Source: Streptomyces inusitatus
GTDB taxonomy: Bacteria; Actinomycetota; Actinomycetes; Streptomycetales; Streptomycetaceae
Assembly: GCF_014651115.1 (NCBI RefSeq)
Contig: NZ_BMWG01000001.1
Location: 558,001 to 622,000 of the forward strand
DNA: 64,000 bases
Reading direction: 5' to 3'
Within the stretch, counting starts at the first letter, position 1, and the number at the start of each line of letters is the position of its first letter. The notes under the pieces are model-generated. The model made no database searches, was not told where the DNA came from, and saw nothing but the letters and a program-made list of their open reading frames with translations. This document shows positions 40,765 through 50,353 of the stretch, piece after piece. The position numbers and the translations under genes are program-made.

Positions 40765-42441
40765 ATGCAGCTGACCGAGACCCGGCTGACCGAGAGCCAC
40801 CGGCCGACACTCGACCAGGCTCTTGAAGCGATCCGCACCCGCGCCTACTGGTCCCCCCACCCCGAGCATCCCAAGGCGTACGGCGAGAGCGCGCCTGCCG
40901 ACGGTCTCGCCGCCTTCGAGGCCCTGCGCTCCACCCGCTTCGAGCTGGACCAGCCCGGCACCGACGGCTGGACCGGCGGCGAGGTCTCGCCGTACGGCAT
41001 CGAGCTGGGCATCGAGTATCCGCGCCCCGATCCGGACGTGCTCCTTCCCGCGATGCGCGCGGGGACGGCGGCCTGGCGCGAGGCGGGCCCGGAGTCGCGT
41101 GCCCTGGTCTGTCTGGAGATCCTCGCCCGGATCAGCGCCCGCACCCATGAGTTCGCGCAGGCCGTGATGCACACCAGCGGACAGGCGTTCATGATGGCGT
41201 TCCAGGCGGGCGGTCCGCACGCGCAGGACCGCGGCCTGGAGGCCGTGGCCTACGCCTACGCGGAGCAGACCCGCGTCCCGGAGGCAGCCGACTGGTCCAA
41301 GCCCCAGGGCAAGCGCGATCCGCTGAAGCTGCGGAAGTCCTTCACCACCGCCGGGCGGGGTGTCGCCCTGGTCATCGGCTGCAACACCTTCCCCACGTGG
41401 AACGGCTATCCCGGGCTCTTCGCCTCCCTGGCCACCGGCAATCCGGTGCTGGTCAAGCCGCACCCCCGCGCGGTGCTGCCGCTCGCGCTGACCGTCCGGA
41501 CGGCCCGCGAGGTGCTCGCCGAGGCCGGCTTCGACCCGAATCTGGTGTGTCTGGCTGCCGAGCGCCCCGGCGAGGGCATCGCCAAGGAGCTGGCCGTCCG
41601 CCCCGAAATCAAGATCATCGACTACACGGGCTCCACCGCGTTCGGCGAGTGGCTGGAGGCCAACGCCCGTCAGGCGCAGGTCTACACCGAGAAGGCCGGC
41701 GTCAACACGGTCGTGATCGACTCCACCGACGACTACCGGGGGATGCTCTCCAATCTGGCCTTCTCGCTCTCCCTGTACAGCGGCCAGATGTGCACCACCC
41801 CGCAGAATCTGCTGATCCCCCGGGACGGCATCGCCACCGAGGCGGGTCCGGTGCCGTACGACCGGGTGGTGGCCGATCTCGCGGCCGCCGTCGGCGGTCT
41901 GCTCGGCGACGACGCCCGGGCCAATGCCCTGCTGGGCGCGCTGGTCAATCCGGAGGTGCGGAGCCGGCTGGAGGGCGCTTCGGAGCTGGGCGAGGTGGCG
42001 CTGCCCTCCCGGGAGATCGCCAACCCGGAGTTCCCCGACGCCGTGGTGCGCACCCCGGTGATCGTGAAGCTCGACGGCGGCAAGACCGATCCGGACGCGG
42101 TGTATCTGAGCGAGTGCTTCGGCCCGGTCTCCTTCGCGGTCGCCGTGGACTCGACGGCCGGGGCCCTGGAGCTGCTGCGGCGCACGATCCGCGACAAGGG
42201 GGCGATGACGGTGGGCGCGTACACCACCTCGCCCGAGGTGGAGCGGGCGGTCGAGGAGGTCTGTCTGGAGGAGTCGGCGCAGCTCTCGCTGAATCTGACC
42301 GGCGGGGTGTACGTCAACCAGACCGCCGCGTTCTCCGACTTCCACGGCTCCGGCGGCAATCCCGCGGCGAACGCGGCACTGTGCGACGGGGCCTTCGTCG
42401 CGGGCCGTTTCCGGGTGATCGAGGTCCGCCGCCAGGCCTGA
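40765..42441 (+). CDS. paaN: Phenylacetic acid degradation protein PaaN (aldehyde dehydrogenase type)
   Basis: This 558-residue aldehyde-dehydrogenase-fold protein is the PaaN subgroup linked to phenylacetate degradation. It has VALVIGCNTFPTWNGYPGLFASLATGNPVLVKPHPRAVLPL (NAD site and conserved Lys), IIDYTGSTAFGEWLEANA and SLSLYSGQMCTTPQNLLIP with the catalytic Cys. It lacks the enoyl-CoA hydratase domain of the proteobacterial PaaZ fusion, so it may oxidise the ring-opened semialdehyde without the hydrolase step, which another enzyme would supply. The ATG at 40765 is preceded by GAGGAG. It is divergent from paaH-paaR. Confidence 0.88.
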   Translation: MQLTETRLTESHRPTLDQALEAIRTRAYWSPHPEHPKAYGESAPADGLAAFEALRSTRFELDQPGTDGWTGGEVSPYGIELGIEYPRPDPDVLLPAMRAGTAAWREAGPESRALVCLEILARISARTHEFAQAVMHTSGQAFMMAFQAGGPHAQDRGLEAVAYAYAEQTRVPEAADWSKPQGKRDPLKLRKSFTTAGRGVALVIGCNTFPTWNGYPGLFASLATGNPVLVKPHPRAVLPLALTVRTAREVLAEAGFDPNLVCLAAERPGEGIAKELAVRPEIKIIDYTGSTAFGEWLEANARQAQVYTEKAGVNTVVIDSTDDYRGMLSNLAFSLSLYSGQMCTTPQNLLIPRDGIATEAGPVPYDRVVADLAAAVGGLLGDDARANALLGALVNPEVRSRLEGASELGEVALPSREIANPEFPDAVVRTPVIVKLDGGKTDPDAVYLSECFGPVSFAVAVDSTAGALELLRRTIRDKGAMTVGAYTTSPEVERAVEEVCLEESAQLSLNLTGGVYVNQTAAFSDFHGSGGNPAANAALCDGAFVAGRFRVIEVRRQA

Positions 42442-42473
42442 CGCGGCGGGTGGGCGATTCGGCGGGTGGGCGG

Positions 42474-43250
42474 TCAGGGACCGGGCTCGGGCTGGGGCTC
42501 GGGGCTTCCTCCCCAGTGGAAGAGGGCCATGGCGACGCTGGTGGCCAGGTTGTAGCTGGAGACCTGGGGCCGCATGGGGAGCGACAGCAGCCGGGTCGCC
42601 CGGCCGCGCAGCTCCGCCGAGACGCCGTGGCGCTCGGACCCGAACACGAGCAGCGCGTCATCGGGCAGGGGGACGGATCTGATGTCGTCCCCCTCCGGGT
42701 CCAGGACATACAGCGGCCCCGGCGGGAAGGCGTCGGCGGGCAGCCGCTCGACGGCGGTGGCGTAGTGGAGTCCCGCGCCCGCCCGGACGGCGTTGGGGTG
42801 CCAGGGGTCCAGCTCCCCGGTGGTGATCACGCCGGTCGCGCCGAATCCGGCGGCGAGCCGGACCACCGCGCCCACATTCCCGAGGTTGCGCGGATTGTCC
42901 AGGACGACGATCGGCGCCCGCCGGGGCAGCTTCGCCATGGTCTCCGTGTTCGCGTCGCGCCCGGGCCGGGCGGCCAGCGCGGCGACCTTCGTGGGGTGGA
43001 CCCGGGGGAGCAGCTCCCGCAGTGTCTCCGGGGGGACCTCGGTGACAAGATCGCCGAGGCGGGCGGTGACGTCGGGGGCCAGCCCCTCGGCGAGTTCCAG
43101 CACGGCCGCCCTGTCGCTGGTGATCGCGCACCGTACCTCCGCACCGAAACGGAGGGCGTGCTTCAGCGCATGGAAGCCGTCGAGCAGCACCGCGCCGGGT
43201 GCGGCCTCGCGCCATCGCTCTGCCGCCTTGACGGCGTCGTCGTCGCTCAT
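42474..43250 (-). CDS. TrmH/SpoU family RNA methyltransferase
   Basis: This 258-residue SAM-dependent enzyme methylates ribose or base in rRNA/tRNA. The N-terminal substrate-binding part (1-90) is followed by the knotted SpoU catalytic domain with all three motifs: DNPRNLGNVGAVVRLAA, LVFGSERHGVS and LSLPMRPQVSSYNLATSVAMAL. The trefoil knot is expected for SPOUT fold. The specific target base cannot be assigned. It is convergent with paaN (32 bases) and 9 bases upstream of the HTTM gene start end on the same strand, so it appears unrelated in function to its neighbours. Confidence 0.9.
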   Translation of the reverse strand: MSDDDAVKAAERWREAAPGAVLLDGFHALKHALRFGAEVRCAITSDRAAVLELAEGLAPDVTARLGDLVTEVPPETLRELLPRVHPTKVAALAARPGRDANTETMAKLPRRAPIVVLDNPRNLGNVGAVVRLAAGFGATGVITTGELDPWHPNAVRAGAGLHYATAVERLPADAFPPGPLYVLDPEGDDIRSVPLPDDALLVFGSERHGVSAELRGRATRLLSLPMRPQVSSYNLATSVAMALFHWGGSPEPQPEPGP

Positions 43251-43259
43251 CGCCTCAGG

Positions 43260-44477
43260 CTACGACGCCGGCGCGCGCTCTCTCCCACCGGTCAGCGCCC
43301 ACAGCCGGTCGCGCCCCCGGACCGTCAGCGCGCCGAGCCGGCGGAGGAAGGAGGTGGGCAGGAAGACCGCGTCGGCCGCGATCATCGCCAGCGAGAAGAA
43401 CGGCAGCCCGAGCACCACGGCGATCGCCGCGTGCTCCAGGATCATGACCACCAGCAGGACGTTCTTCACCCGCCGGTTGAAGAGCGTGAACGGGAACGCG
43501 ACCTGCACGATGACGGTGCCGTACGTCAGCGCCATCACCATCACCCCGTCGTGGGCGAGCAGATCGGAGAGGGCGGGCCAGGGCGTGAAGTAGTCGAGCT
43601 GGAGCGGGTAGTAGAGCGCGGTGCCGTCCTGCCAGCGCGAGCCCTGGACCTTGTACCAGCCCGCCGTGGCGTAGATCAGACAGACCTCCGCCATGATCAC
43701 CACAAGGGTGGCGTTGTGGAGGACGTTGGCGAGGGAGTCCATCAGCAGATGCGGCTGGCCGCGCGGCGAATAACGGCTCACCGCCCACCACACTCCGAGC
43801 ACCAGCCACACCGCCCACAGGAGCAGCAGGATCTGCCAGCCGGTCCTGTTCAGGAAGGTGCCGGTGAGGAGCAGGAATCCGAGCACACCCCACAGGACCG
43901 GACCGACCCGGTCCAACGGCGGTCCGGCCGGTGATCCGGTCGGGGGTCCGGCCGGTGATCCGGTCGGCGGGTTCCCGGCCGTCCGCGCCCGTCGGTGCTC
44001 CGCGAGCCACGCGTCCAGCGACCAGACCTGGGAGCAGCGGGTGAGGACCAGATAGATCGCCATCAGATGGATGACGTTGTCGCCGCCGTCGCCCATGAAG
44101 ATCGAGCGGTTCTGGAGCGACAGCACCCCGACCATGAACAGCGCGGACATGGCGCGGGTCCGCCAGCCGAGCATCAGCAGGGCGGCGGCCAGCACCGCGA
44201 GGGCGTAGACGACCTCGAACCAGAGCCCGCTGTCGGTCCACATGAGCACGGTGAAGGCGTCGTTGCCGGAGATCAGATCCCGCCCCAGCTCCCAGCTCCA
44301 CGGCCCCCGGGGCCCGTACAGCTCATGGCGGTGGGGCAGCTCGCGCAGGAGGAAGAGGAGCCAGACGCCGCCGAAGCCGATCCGGACTATGGCGGACTGG
44401 TACGGGCCGAGCGCCGTGGCGGTGATCCGCTGCACGGCGGCGGCGACCCGGCCCTCGCGGGGCGCGGTCGCGGTCAT
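43260..44477 (-). CDS. HTTM domain membrane protein (gamma-carboxylase-like)
   Basis: This 405-residue integral membrane protein belongs to the HTTM family related to vitamin K-dependent gamma-carboxylase. It has about eight membrane helices, including IVRIGFGGVWLLFLLRELP, FEVVYALAVLAAALLMLGW, HNATLVVIMAEVCLIYATAGWYKVQG and VMVMALTYGTVIVQVAFPF. The conserved HTTM signature around AGWYKVQGSRWQDGTALYYPLQ is present. A short tandem (PTGSPAGP)2 in a loop is encoded by two 24-bp repeats (43921-43968). It starts at ATG 44477, overlapping the upstream stop (ATGA). The partner gene upstream is the DUF5819 protein; the pair is a common Streptomyces unit of unknown function. Confidence 0.85.
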   Translation of the reverse strand: MTATAPREGRVAAAVQRITATALGPYQSAIVRIGFGGVWLLFLLRELPHRHELYGPRGPWSWELGRDLISGNDAFTVLMWTDSGLWFEVVYALAVLAAALLMLGWRTRAMSALFMVGVLSLQNRSIFMGDGGDNVIHLMAIYLVLTRCSQVWSLDAWLAEHRRARTAGNPPTGSPAGPPTGSPAGPPLDRVGPVLWGVLGFLLLTGTFLNRTGWQILLLLWAVWLVLGVWWAVSRYSPRGQPHLLMDSLANVLHNATLVVIMAEVCLIYATAGWYKVQGSRWQDGTALYYPLQLDYFTPWPALSDLLAHDGVMVMALTYGTVIVQVAFPFTLFNRRVKNVLLVVMILEHAAIAVVLGLPFFSLAMIAADAVFLPTSFLRRLGALTVRGRDRLWALTGGRERAPAS

Positions 44478-45343
44478 CGGCGTGCCTCCGGCCGCCGGGC
44501 GGGTTCTTCGTTCTCCTCGCCGGGCCGGTCGGCGGGGGTCACGGTCCACCAGGGCAGCAGCCGCTCTACGGGCCGGGTGTCGGTCTTCTCCTCGCTCCAC
44601 GGCGGGGCCTTGACCGTGGTGGTCAGCGACCTCATCCTGATCCGCTCCACCGAGCCGCCGAGATCCTGCCGGTCGAGGCGGAGCATCGCGATCCGGCGCA
44701 CATAGCTCTCGGAGAGCCGGCCGCGCGGCCCGGTCGCGCGGCCCTTGGCGTCGTGGGCGTTGGTGAAGAAGTCCCAGCCCCGGCGGAGTTCGTTCTGATG
44801 TATGTGGCTGGGCAGCGGATTGCCGCGTATCGCCTCGGCGTCCTGTGCGGTGAGATCGATCCAGCCGGTGGTCTCCCGGCCCCCCTCATGGGTTCGGATC
44901 TCGGCCTTCACCTGTACGGCGATGTTCTGCTGGAGCGGGTTGGGCGCGAAGAGCTTCCAGTTCTGCTCGAACTCGGGGTAGATCCACGCGCCGATCGTCT
45001 CGCCGTGGCGTTTGGTCACCGTGTTGGAGGGCGCGACATGGAGGAAGACCATGGCGATGTGGACGCAGGCCACACAGGCGATGAGGGCGAGCGAGACGCC
45101 CGCGACCGCCCGGTAGGCGGGTGAGAGCGCCATGATTCCGGTGGACGGGCCCGCCGCGCCGCCCGCACCCGCGCCGCCGCCGTCGCCGTCTGCGTTCTGG
45201 GGGGCGGGCGTCGCGAGTATGGCTTCGGGCCAGGGTTTCCGCTGCTCAGGAGGGTGCGGCAGGACCCCGGGCGGTCGGCCGTCCACTGATGGGGACCGCG
45301 GAGCGCCGGTGCCCTCGACGCTCTCGTTCTCGTACGAGCCCAT
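44474..45343 (-). CDS. DUF5819 family membrane protein, partner of HTTM
   Basis: The protein has 289 residues from the ATG at 45343. The N-terminus (1-70) is Pro/Gly-rich and cytoplasmic. One membrane helix (about 76-98, AVAGVSLALIACVACVHIAMVFL) follows. The extracytoplasmic domain (about 100-260) has HVAPSNTVTKRHGETIGAWIYPEFEQNWKLFAPNPLQQNIAVQVKAEI, the family's diagnostic stretch, and SHIHQNELRRGWDFFTNAH. The last 40 residues are charged. It is translationally coupled to the HTTM gene; together they may form a membrane enzyme or an assembly factor for a secreted protein. Divergent from paaA; the reading frame extends upstream to 45703, but that is inside paaA and not used. Confidence 0.82.
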   Translation of the reverse strand: MGSYENESVEGTGAPRSPSVDGRPPGVLPHPPEQRKPWPEAILATPAPQNADGDGGGAGAGGAAGPSTGIMALSPAYRAVAGVSLALIACVACVHIAMVFLHVAPSNTVTKRHGETIGAWIYPEFEQNWKLFAPNPLQQNIAVQVKAEIRTHEGGRETTGWIDLTAQDAEAIRGNPLPSHIHQNELRRGWDFFTNAHDAKGRATGPRGRLSESYVRRIAMLRLDRQDLGGSVERIRMRSLTTTVKAPPWSEEKTDTRPVERLLPWWTVTPADRPGEENEEPARRPEARR

Positions 45344-45426
45344 CCCGCCCCGATCACCGTAGGACCACCTGGTTGTCCACAGGGTTGACACCTTAAGGGC
45401 CATCGACCGACCATTGAAGTCGACGA

Positions 45427-45440
45427 ACCGAACGATCGGT
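45427..45440. promoter_or_regulatory. PaaR box upstream of paaA
   Basis: ACCGAACGATCGGT, followed directly by CGGT, lies 16-29 bases before the paaA start codon and so could block ribosome-binding-site proximal transcription. It is the mirror variant of the box before paaN. TTGACA at 45385 on the plus strand lies upstream and could be the -35 of the paaA promoter, but no matching -10 is clear. Confidence 0.7.
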
Positions 45441-45453
45441 CGGTAGGGGGCTT

Positions 45454-46462
<1,009 letters not shown>

Positions 46463-46466
<4 letters not shown>

Positions 46467-46753
46467 GCGGCTCGACCGACTGGCCCCTGTGGGAGGTCTT
46501 CGTCCGCTCGCGGCGCGGACTGTCCCACACCCACGCGGGCAGCCTGCACGCCCCGGACGCCGAGATGGCCCTGCGCAACGCGCGCGATCTCTACACCCGG
46601 CGCGGCGAGGGCGTGTCCCTCTGGGTCGTGCCCTCGTCCGCGGTCACCGCCTCCTCCCCGGACGAGAAGGACCCGTTCTTCGAGCCGTCCGCGGACAAGC
46701 CCTACCGCCATCCGACCTTCTACGAGATCCCGGACGGGGTGAAGCATCTGTGA
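46463..46753 (+). CDS. paaB: Phenylacetyl-CoA epoxidase subunit PaaB
   Basis: This 96-residue small subunit has the conserved N-terminus [42 protein letters not shown] and tail [27 protein letters not shown]. It bridges the PaaA and PaaC heterodimers and has no catalytic residues of its own. Start ATG 46463 overlaps the paaA stop (ATGA), and its stop overlaps the paaC start, giving tight stoichiometric coupling in the operon. Confidence 0.94.
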
Positions 46754-47475
46754 CCGCCACCGCCGCCGAAGCCACCGCCGCCGCGCTCGCCCTCGGCGAC
46801 GACGCGCTGGTGCTCTCGCACCGGCTGGGGGAGTGGGCGGGCCACGCCCCCGTGCTGGAGGAGGAGGTCGCCCTCGCCAACATCGCGCTGGACCTGCTGG
46901 GGCAGGCACGGGTGCTGCTCTCCCTCGCCGGCGACGAGGACGAGCTGGCCTATCTCCGCGAGGAGCGCGCCTTCCGCAACCTCCAGCTGGTCGAGCAGCC
47001 CAACGGCGACTTCGCCCACACCATCGCCCGCCAGCTCTACTTCTCGGTGTACCAACGCCTGCTGTACGGCGAGCTGGCCACCGGATCCGGCGAGTTCGCC
47101 CCGCTCGCGGCCAAGGCCGTCAAGGAGGTCGCCTACCACCAGGACCACGCCGAGCAGTGGACCCTGCGCCTGGGCGACGGCACCGAGGAAAGCCATGGGC
47201 GGATGGGGCGGGCCTGCGAGGCGCTGTGGAAGTTCACCGGCGAGATGTTCCAGCCCGTCCCCGGCCTCGATCTGGACTGGCCCGCGCTGGAGGCGAGCTG
47301 GCTGGAGCTGGTCGCCGATGTGCTGGAGCGGGCCACGCTCACCGTCCCCTCCGGCCCCCGCACCGGCGCGTGGACGGCCGGCGCGGGCCGCCAGGGCGTG
47401 CACACCGAGCCCTTCGGCCGGATGCTCGCGGAGATGCAGCATCTCCACCGCAGCCACCCGGGGGCGTCATGGTGA
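46750..47475 (+). CDS. paaC: Phenylacetyl-CoA epoxidase subunit PaaC
   Basis: This 241-residue structural partner of PaaA has the same ferritin-like four-helix fold without the full diiron set. Family markers are LGDDALVLSHRLGEWAGHAPVLEEEVALANIALDLLGQAR and AAKAVKEVAYHQDHAEQWTLRLGDGTEESHGRM. A 15-residue Ala/Thr-rich start precedes the fold. The start is GTG 46750, overlapping the paaB stop (GTGA). The 3' end overlaps paaD by 7 bases. Confidence 0.93.
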   Translation: MTATAAEATAAALALGDDALVLSHRLGEWAGHAPVLEEEVALANIALDLLGQARVLLSLAGDEDELAYLREERAFRNLQLVEQPNGDFAHTIARQLYFSVYQRLLYGELATGSGEFAPLAAKAVKEVAYHQDHAEQWTLRLGDGTEESHGRMGRACEALWKFTGEMFQPVPGLDLDWPALEASWLELVADVLERATLTVPSGPRTGAWTAGAGRQGVHTEPFGRMLAEMQHLHRSHPGASW

Positions 47476-47993
47476 CCGGCACCCGGCCGGACGGCCGGCC
47501 GACGGACGACACCGCGCTGGAGGCACGGCTGCGGGAGATCGCCGGATCCGTTCCCGACCCCGAACTCCCGGTGCTGACACTGGCGGAGCTGGGCGTGCTG
47601 CGCGCGGTCCGTCTGCTGGGGCCCGGCAGGGTCGAGGTGGAGCTGACGCCGACCTACACCGGCTGCCCGGCGATCGAGGCCATGTCCGCCGACATCGAGC
47701 GTCTCCTCCACGAGGACGGAGTGCCGGGGGTCTCGGTGGTCACCGTCCTCTCCCCCGCCTGGTCGACGGATGACATCAGCGCCGAAGGACGGCGCAAGCT
47801 CGCCGAGTTCGGGATAGCACCGCCCCGGCCGCACGCCTCGGACGGCCCCGTACCGCTCGCCCTCTCGGTGCGCTGCCCGAACTGCGGATCCACCGAGACC
47901 GAGCTGCTGAGCAGGTTCTCCTCCACCGCCTGCAAGGCGCTGCGCCGCTGTATCGCCTGCCGTGAGCCCTTCGACCACTTCAAGGAGTTGTAG
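47469..47993 (+). CDS. paaD: Phenylacetate pathway Fe-S assembly protein PaaD
   Basis: This 174-residue MIP18/DUF59-type protein is needed for maturation of the epoxidase, probably for delivery of the iron-sulfur cluster to PaaE. It has VPDPELPVLTLAELGVLRAVR and PTYTGCPAIEAMSADIE (conserved Cys), and a C-terminal zinc-like motif CPNCGS ... STACKALRRCIACREPFDHFKEL with two paired CxxC-type sites. The N-terminus (about 1-15) is Thr/Asp/Gly-rich. Start ATG 47469 overlaps the paaC 3' end by 7 bases. The next gene begins directly after its stop codon. Confidence 0.92.
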   Translation: MVTGTRPDGRPTDDTALEARLREIAGSVPDPELPVLTLAELGVLRAVRLLGPGRVEVELTPTYTGCPAIEAMSADIERLLHEDGVPGVSVVTVLSPAWSTDDISAEGRRKLAEFGIAPPRPHASDGPVPLALSVRCPNCGSTETELLSRFSSTACKALRRCIACREPFDHFKEL

Positions 47994-49049
47994 ATGTTCC
48001 ATCCGCTCCGGGTCAGCGCGGTCGAACGGCTCACGGACGACGCGGTGGCCGTCGCCCTCGCGGTGCCGCCCGAACTGCGCGAGACCTTCCGCCACACCCC
48101 CGGCCAGCATCTGACCCTGCGCCGCACGGCCGAGGGCCAGGAGATCCGGCGCACCTACTCGATCTGCTCCCCGGCCGCCCCGGCGGGCGCGGAGCCCGCA
48201 CTGCGGATCGGCATCCGGCTGGTCGACGGCGGCGCGTTCTCGACCTACGCCCTCAAGGAACTGGCGGTCGGGGACACGGTCGAGGCGATGGCCCCGATGG
48301 GCCGCTTCCGGCTGGAGCCGAGGCCGGGCCGCTTCGCCGCGATCGTCGGCGGCAGCGGGATCACCCCCGTGCTGTCGATGGCCGCCACCCTGCTGGCCCG
48401 GGAGCCCGCCGCCCGGTTCTGTCTGATCCGGAGCGACCGGACCGCGGCGTCCACGATGTTCCTGGACGAGGTCGCCGACCTCAAGGACCGCCACCCCGAG
48501 CGCTTCCAGCTCGTCACCGCGCTCTCCCGGGAGGAGCGGCAGTCGGGACTGCCGTCCGGGCGGCTGGACGGCGAGCGGCTCACCCGGCTGCTGCCCCGGC
48601 TGCTCCCGGTCGCCGACATCGACGGCTGGTTCCTCTGCGGCCCCCTCGGCCTGGTCGGCCACGCGGACCGGGCCCTGCGCGGACTCGGCGTCGACCGGGC
48701 CCGGATCCACCAGGAGATCTTCCATGTGGACGACGGCTCCGCACCGCCGCCCGCACCCGCGACCGCACCCGCCCGTGCCATCCTGACGGCGACCCTCGAC
48801 GGCCGCTCCGGCACCTGGCCCGTACGAGAGGGGGACTCCCTGCTGGAGACGGTGCTGCGCGCCCGCTCCGACGCGCCGTACGCCTGCAAGGGCGGCGTCT
48901 GCGGCACCTGCCGGGCCTTCCTGGTCTCGGGCGAGGTGCGGATGGACCGCAACTTCGCGCTGGAGCCCGAGGAGACCGAGGCCGGCTATGTGCTGGCCTG
49001 CCAGTCCCACCCGGCCACCCCCGAGGTGGCGTTGGACTTCGACCGCTGA
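47994..49049 (+). CDS. paaE: Phenylacetyl-CoA epoxidase reductase PaaE
   Basis: This 351-residue reductase passes electrons from NADPH through FAD to the PaaA diiron centre. The FAD-binding domain (about 1-105) has RRTYSICSPAAPA, the NAD-binding domain (about 110-240) has AIVGGSGITPVLSMAATLLA and WFLCGPLGLVGHADRAL, and the C-terminal plant-type [2Fe-2S] domain (about 262-351) has APYACKGGVCGTCRAFLVSG, with the fourth cysteine in VLACQSHPATPEV. The ATG follows directly after the paaD stop codon, completing paaABCDE. A hairpin terminator follows at 49110-49137. Confidence 0.95.
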   Translation: MFHPLRVSAVERLTDDAVAVALAVPPELRETFRHTPGQHLTLRRTAEGQEIRRTYSICSPAAPAGAEPALRIGIRLVDGGAFSTYALKELAVGDTVEAMAPMGRFRLEPRPGRFAAIVGGSGITPVLSMAATLLAREPAARFCLIRSDRTAASTMFLDEVADLKDRHPERFQLVTALSREERQSGLPSGRLDGERLTRLLPRLLPVADIDGWFLCGPLGLVGHADRALRGLGVDRARIHQEIFHVDDGSAPPPAPATAPARAILTATLDGRSGTWPVREGDSLLETVLRARSDAPYACKGGVCGTCRAFLVSGEVRMDRNFALEPEETEAGYVLACQSHPATPEVALDFDR

Positions 49050-49109
49050 AGCGAATTCATCACGGCTGTGTTCATCTCCGCTGATCTGCTCTACCTTGAC
49101 CGCCCGTCA

Positions 49110-49137
49110 GCCGAACCCGCTCCGGTGCGGGTTCGGC
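49110..49137. terminator. Hairpin terminator after paaE
   Basis: GCCGAACCCGC pairs perfectly with GCGGGTTCGGC (11 bp) around a 6-nt TCCGGT loop. It separates paaABCDE from the acyl-CoA dehydrogenase gene 30 bases downstream. Confidence 0.75.
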
Positions 49138-49168
49138 GCGCACCGGCGGGCGTGTGGGAGGACAGATC

Positions 49169-50323
49169 ATGGATTTCACCTTCACCGAGGAGCAGCGGGC
49201 GGCCGTCGAGGCGGCCAGATCGGTCTTCGCGGGGGTCGCGCCCGACGGGGTGCCGAGCCCGGCGCTCACACCGGGTGCGGTGGCCGAGGACTTCGACCGG
49301 CCGCTGTGGGCCCGGCTCGCGCGCGCCGATCTGCTGAGTCTGGTGGTGTCACCGGAGTACGGAGGAGCGGGGCTGGACGCCGTGGCGCTCTGTCTGGTGC
49401 TGCGCGAGTCGGCCGCGGTGCTGGCCCGGGTGCCGCTGCTGGAGAGCTGCGCGGTCGCCATGACGGTGGAGCGCTACGGCGGGGACGGACTCCGGGCCGC
49501 GCTGCTGCCCCGGATCGGCCGCGGCGAGCTGGTGGTCACCGTGGCGGCCGAGGGCCGCACCGGCCACGACCCGGCCGAGGACTCCGTCACGGCCCGCCCG
49601 GCCGCCGGGTCGGAGGACTGGCTGCTCGACGGGGTGCAGACGGGCGTGGTCTGGGCCCGGTCGGCGGATCTGATCGCCGTGCCCGCGCGGCTGGGCGACG
49701 GCCGCGCCGTGCTGGCCCTGGTCCCCGGGGACCGCGCCGGGCTCTCCTTCGCCGACCAGGTCTCCACCAACGGGGAGCGGTACGCGGAGGTACGCCTCGA
49801 CTCCGTACGGGTCCGGGCCCATGAGCGCGTCGACGACGGGGGCGCGTGGGAGTGGCTGCGGCTGCTGCTGATCACCGGGACCTGCGCCAGGGCGCTGGGC
49901 CTGGGCGAGCGGGTGCTCGCGATGACCAGCGAGTACACCGCCGGGCGCGAGCAGTTCGGCCACCCGGTGGCGACCTTCCAGGCGGTCGCCGTGCAGACGG
50001 CCGACCGCTACATCGATCTGCGGGCGATGGCGGCGACCCTGTGGCAGGCCGCCTGGCGGCTGACCCCGGCCCGGGACGAGGCCGGGGTCGGCGGGCCGCT
50101 GCCGGTGGCCGCCGATGTGGCCGTGGCGAAGATCTGGGCGTCGAAGGGGGTGCGCCGGGTGGTGCGGACCGCCCAGCATCTGCACGGCGGGCTGGGAGCC
50201 GACACCGACTATCCGCTCCACCGCTACCACGCCTGGGCCAAGCAGCTGGAGCTCTCCCTCGGCCCGGCCGCCGCCCACGAGGAGGCCCTCGGAGAACTGC
50301 TGGCCGCCCAGCCGCTCGGCTAG
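49169..50323 (+). CDS. Acyl-CoA dehydrogenase-family protein, probably non-canonical
   Basis: This 384-residue protein follows the paa operon, 32 bases past its terminator. It has the N-terminal helical domain with SPEYGGAGLDAVALCLVLRES, a degenerate middle domain, and YTAGREQFGHPVATFQAVAVQTADRYID, a typical FAD-contact helix. The C-terminal helix reads AQHLHGGLGADTDYPLHRYHAWAKQLEL. The usual catalytic Glu in a GTxEI/YEGT motif is absent: the sequence continues SLGPAAAHEEALG. It therefore resembles the FadE-type subunits that pair with a second, catalytic partner, or has a different catalytic base. Possibly it acts on phenylacetate-pathway or related CoA thioesters, but this is inferred only from position. 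ATG 49169. Confidence 0.85.
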   Translation: MDFTFTEEQRAAVEAARSVFAGVAPDGVPSPALTPGAVAEDFDRPLWARLARADLLSLVVSPEYGGAGLDAVALCLVLRESAAVLARVPLLESCAVAMTVERYGGDGLRAALLPRIGRGELVVTVAAEGRTGHDPAEDSVTARPAAGSEDWLLDGVQTGVVWARSADLIAVPARLGDGRAVLALVPGDRAGLSFADQVSTNGERYAEVRLDSVRVRAHERVDDGGAWEWLRLLLITGTCARALGLGERVLAMTSEYTAGREQFGHPVATFQAVAVQTADRYIDLRAMAATLWQAAWRLTPARDEAGVGGPLPVAADVAVAKIWASKGVRRVVRTAQHLHGGLGADTDYPLHRYHAWAKQLELSLGPAAAHEEALGELLAAQPLG

Positions 50324-50353
50324 GCCGTGTCTTCCCAGGCCCTGCCGTTCGGC

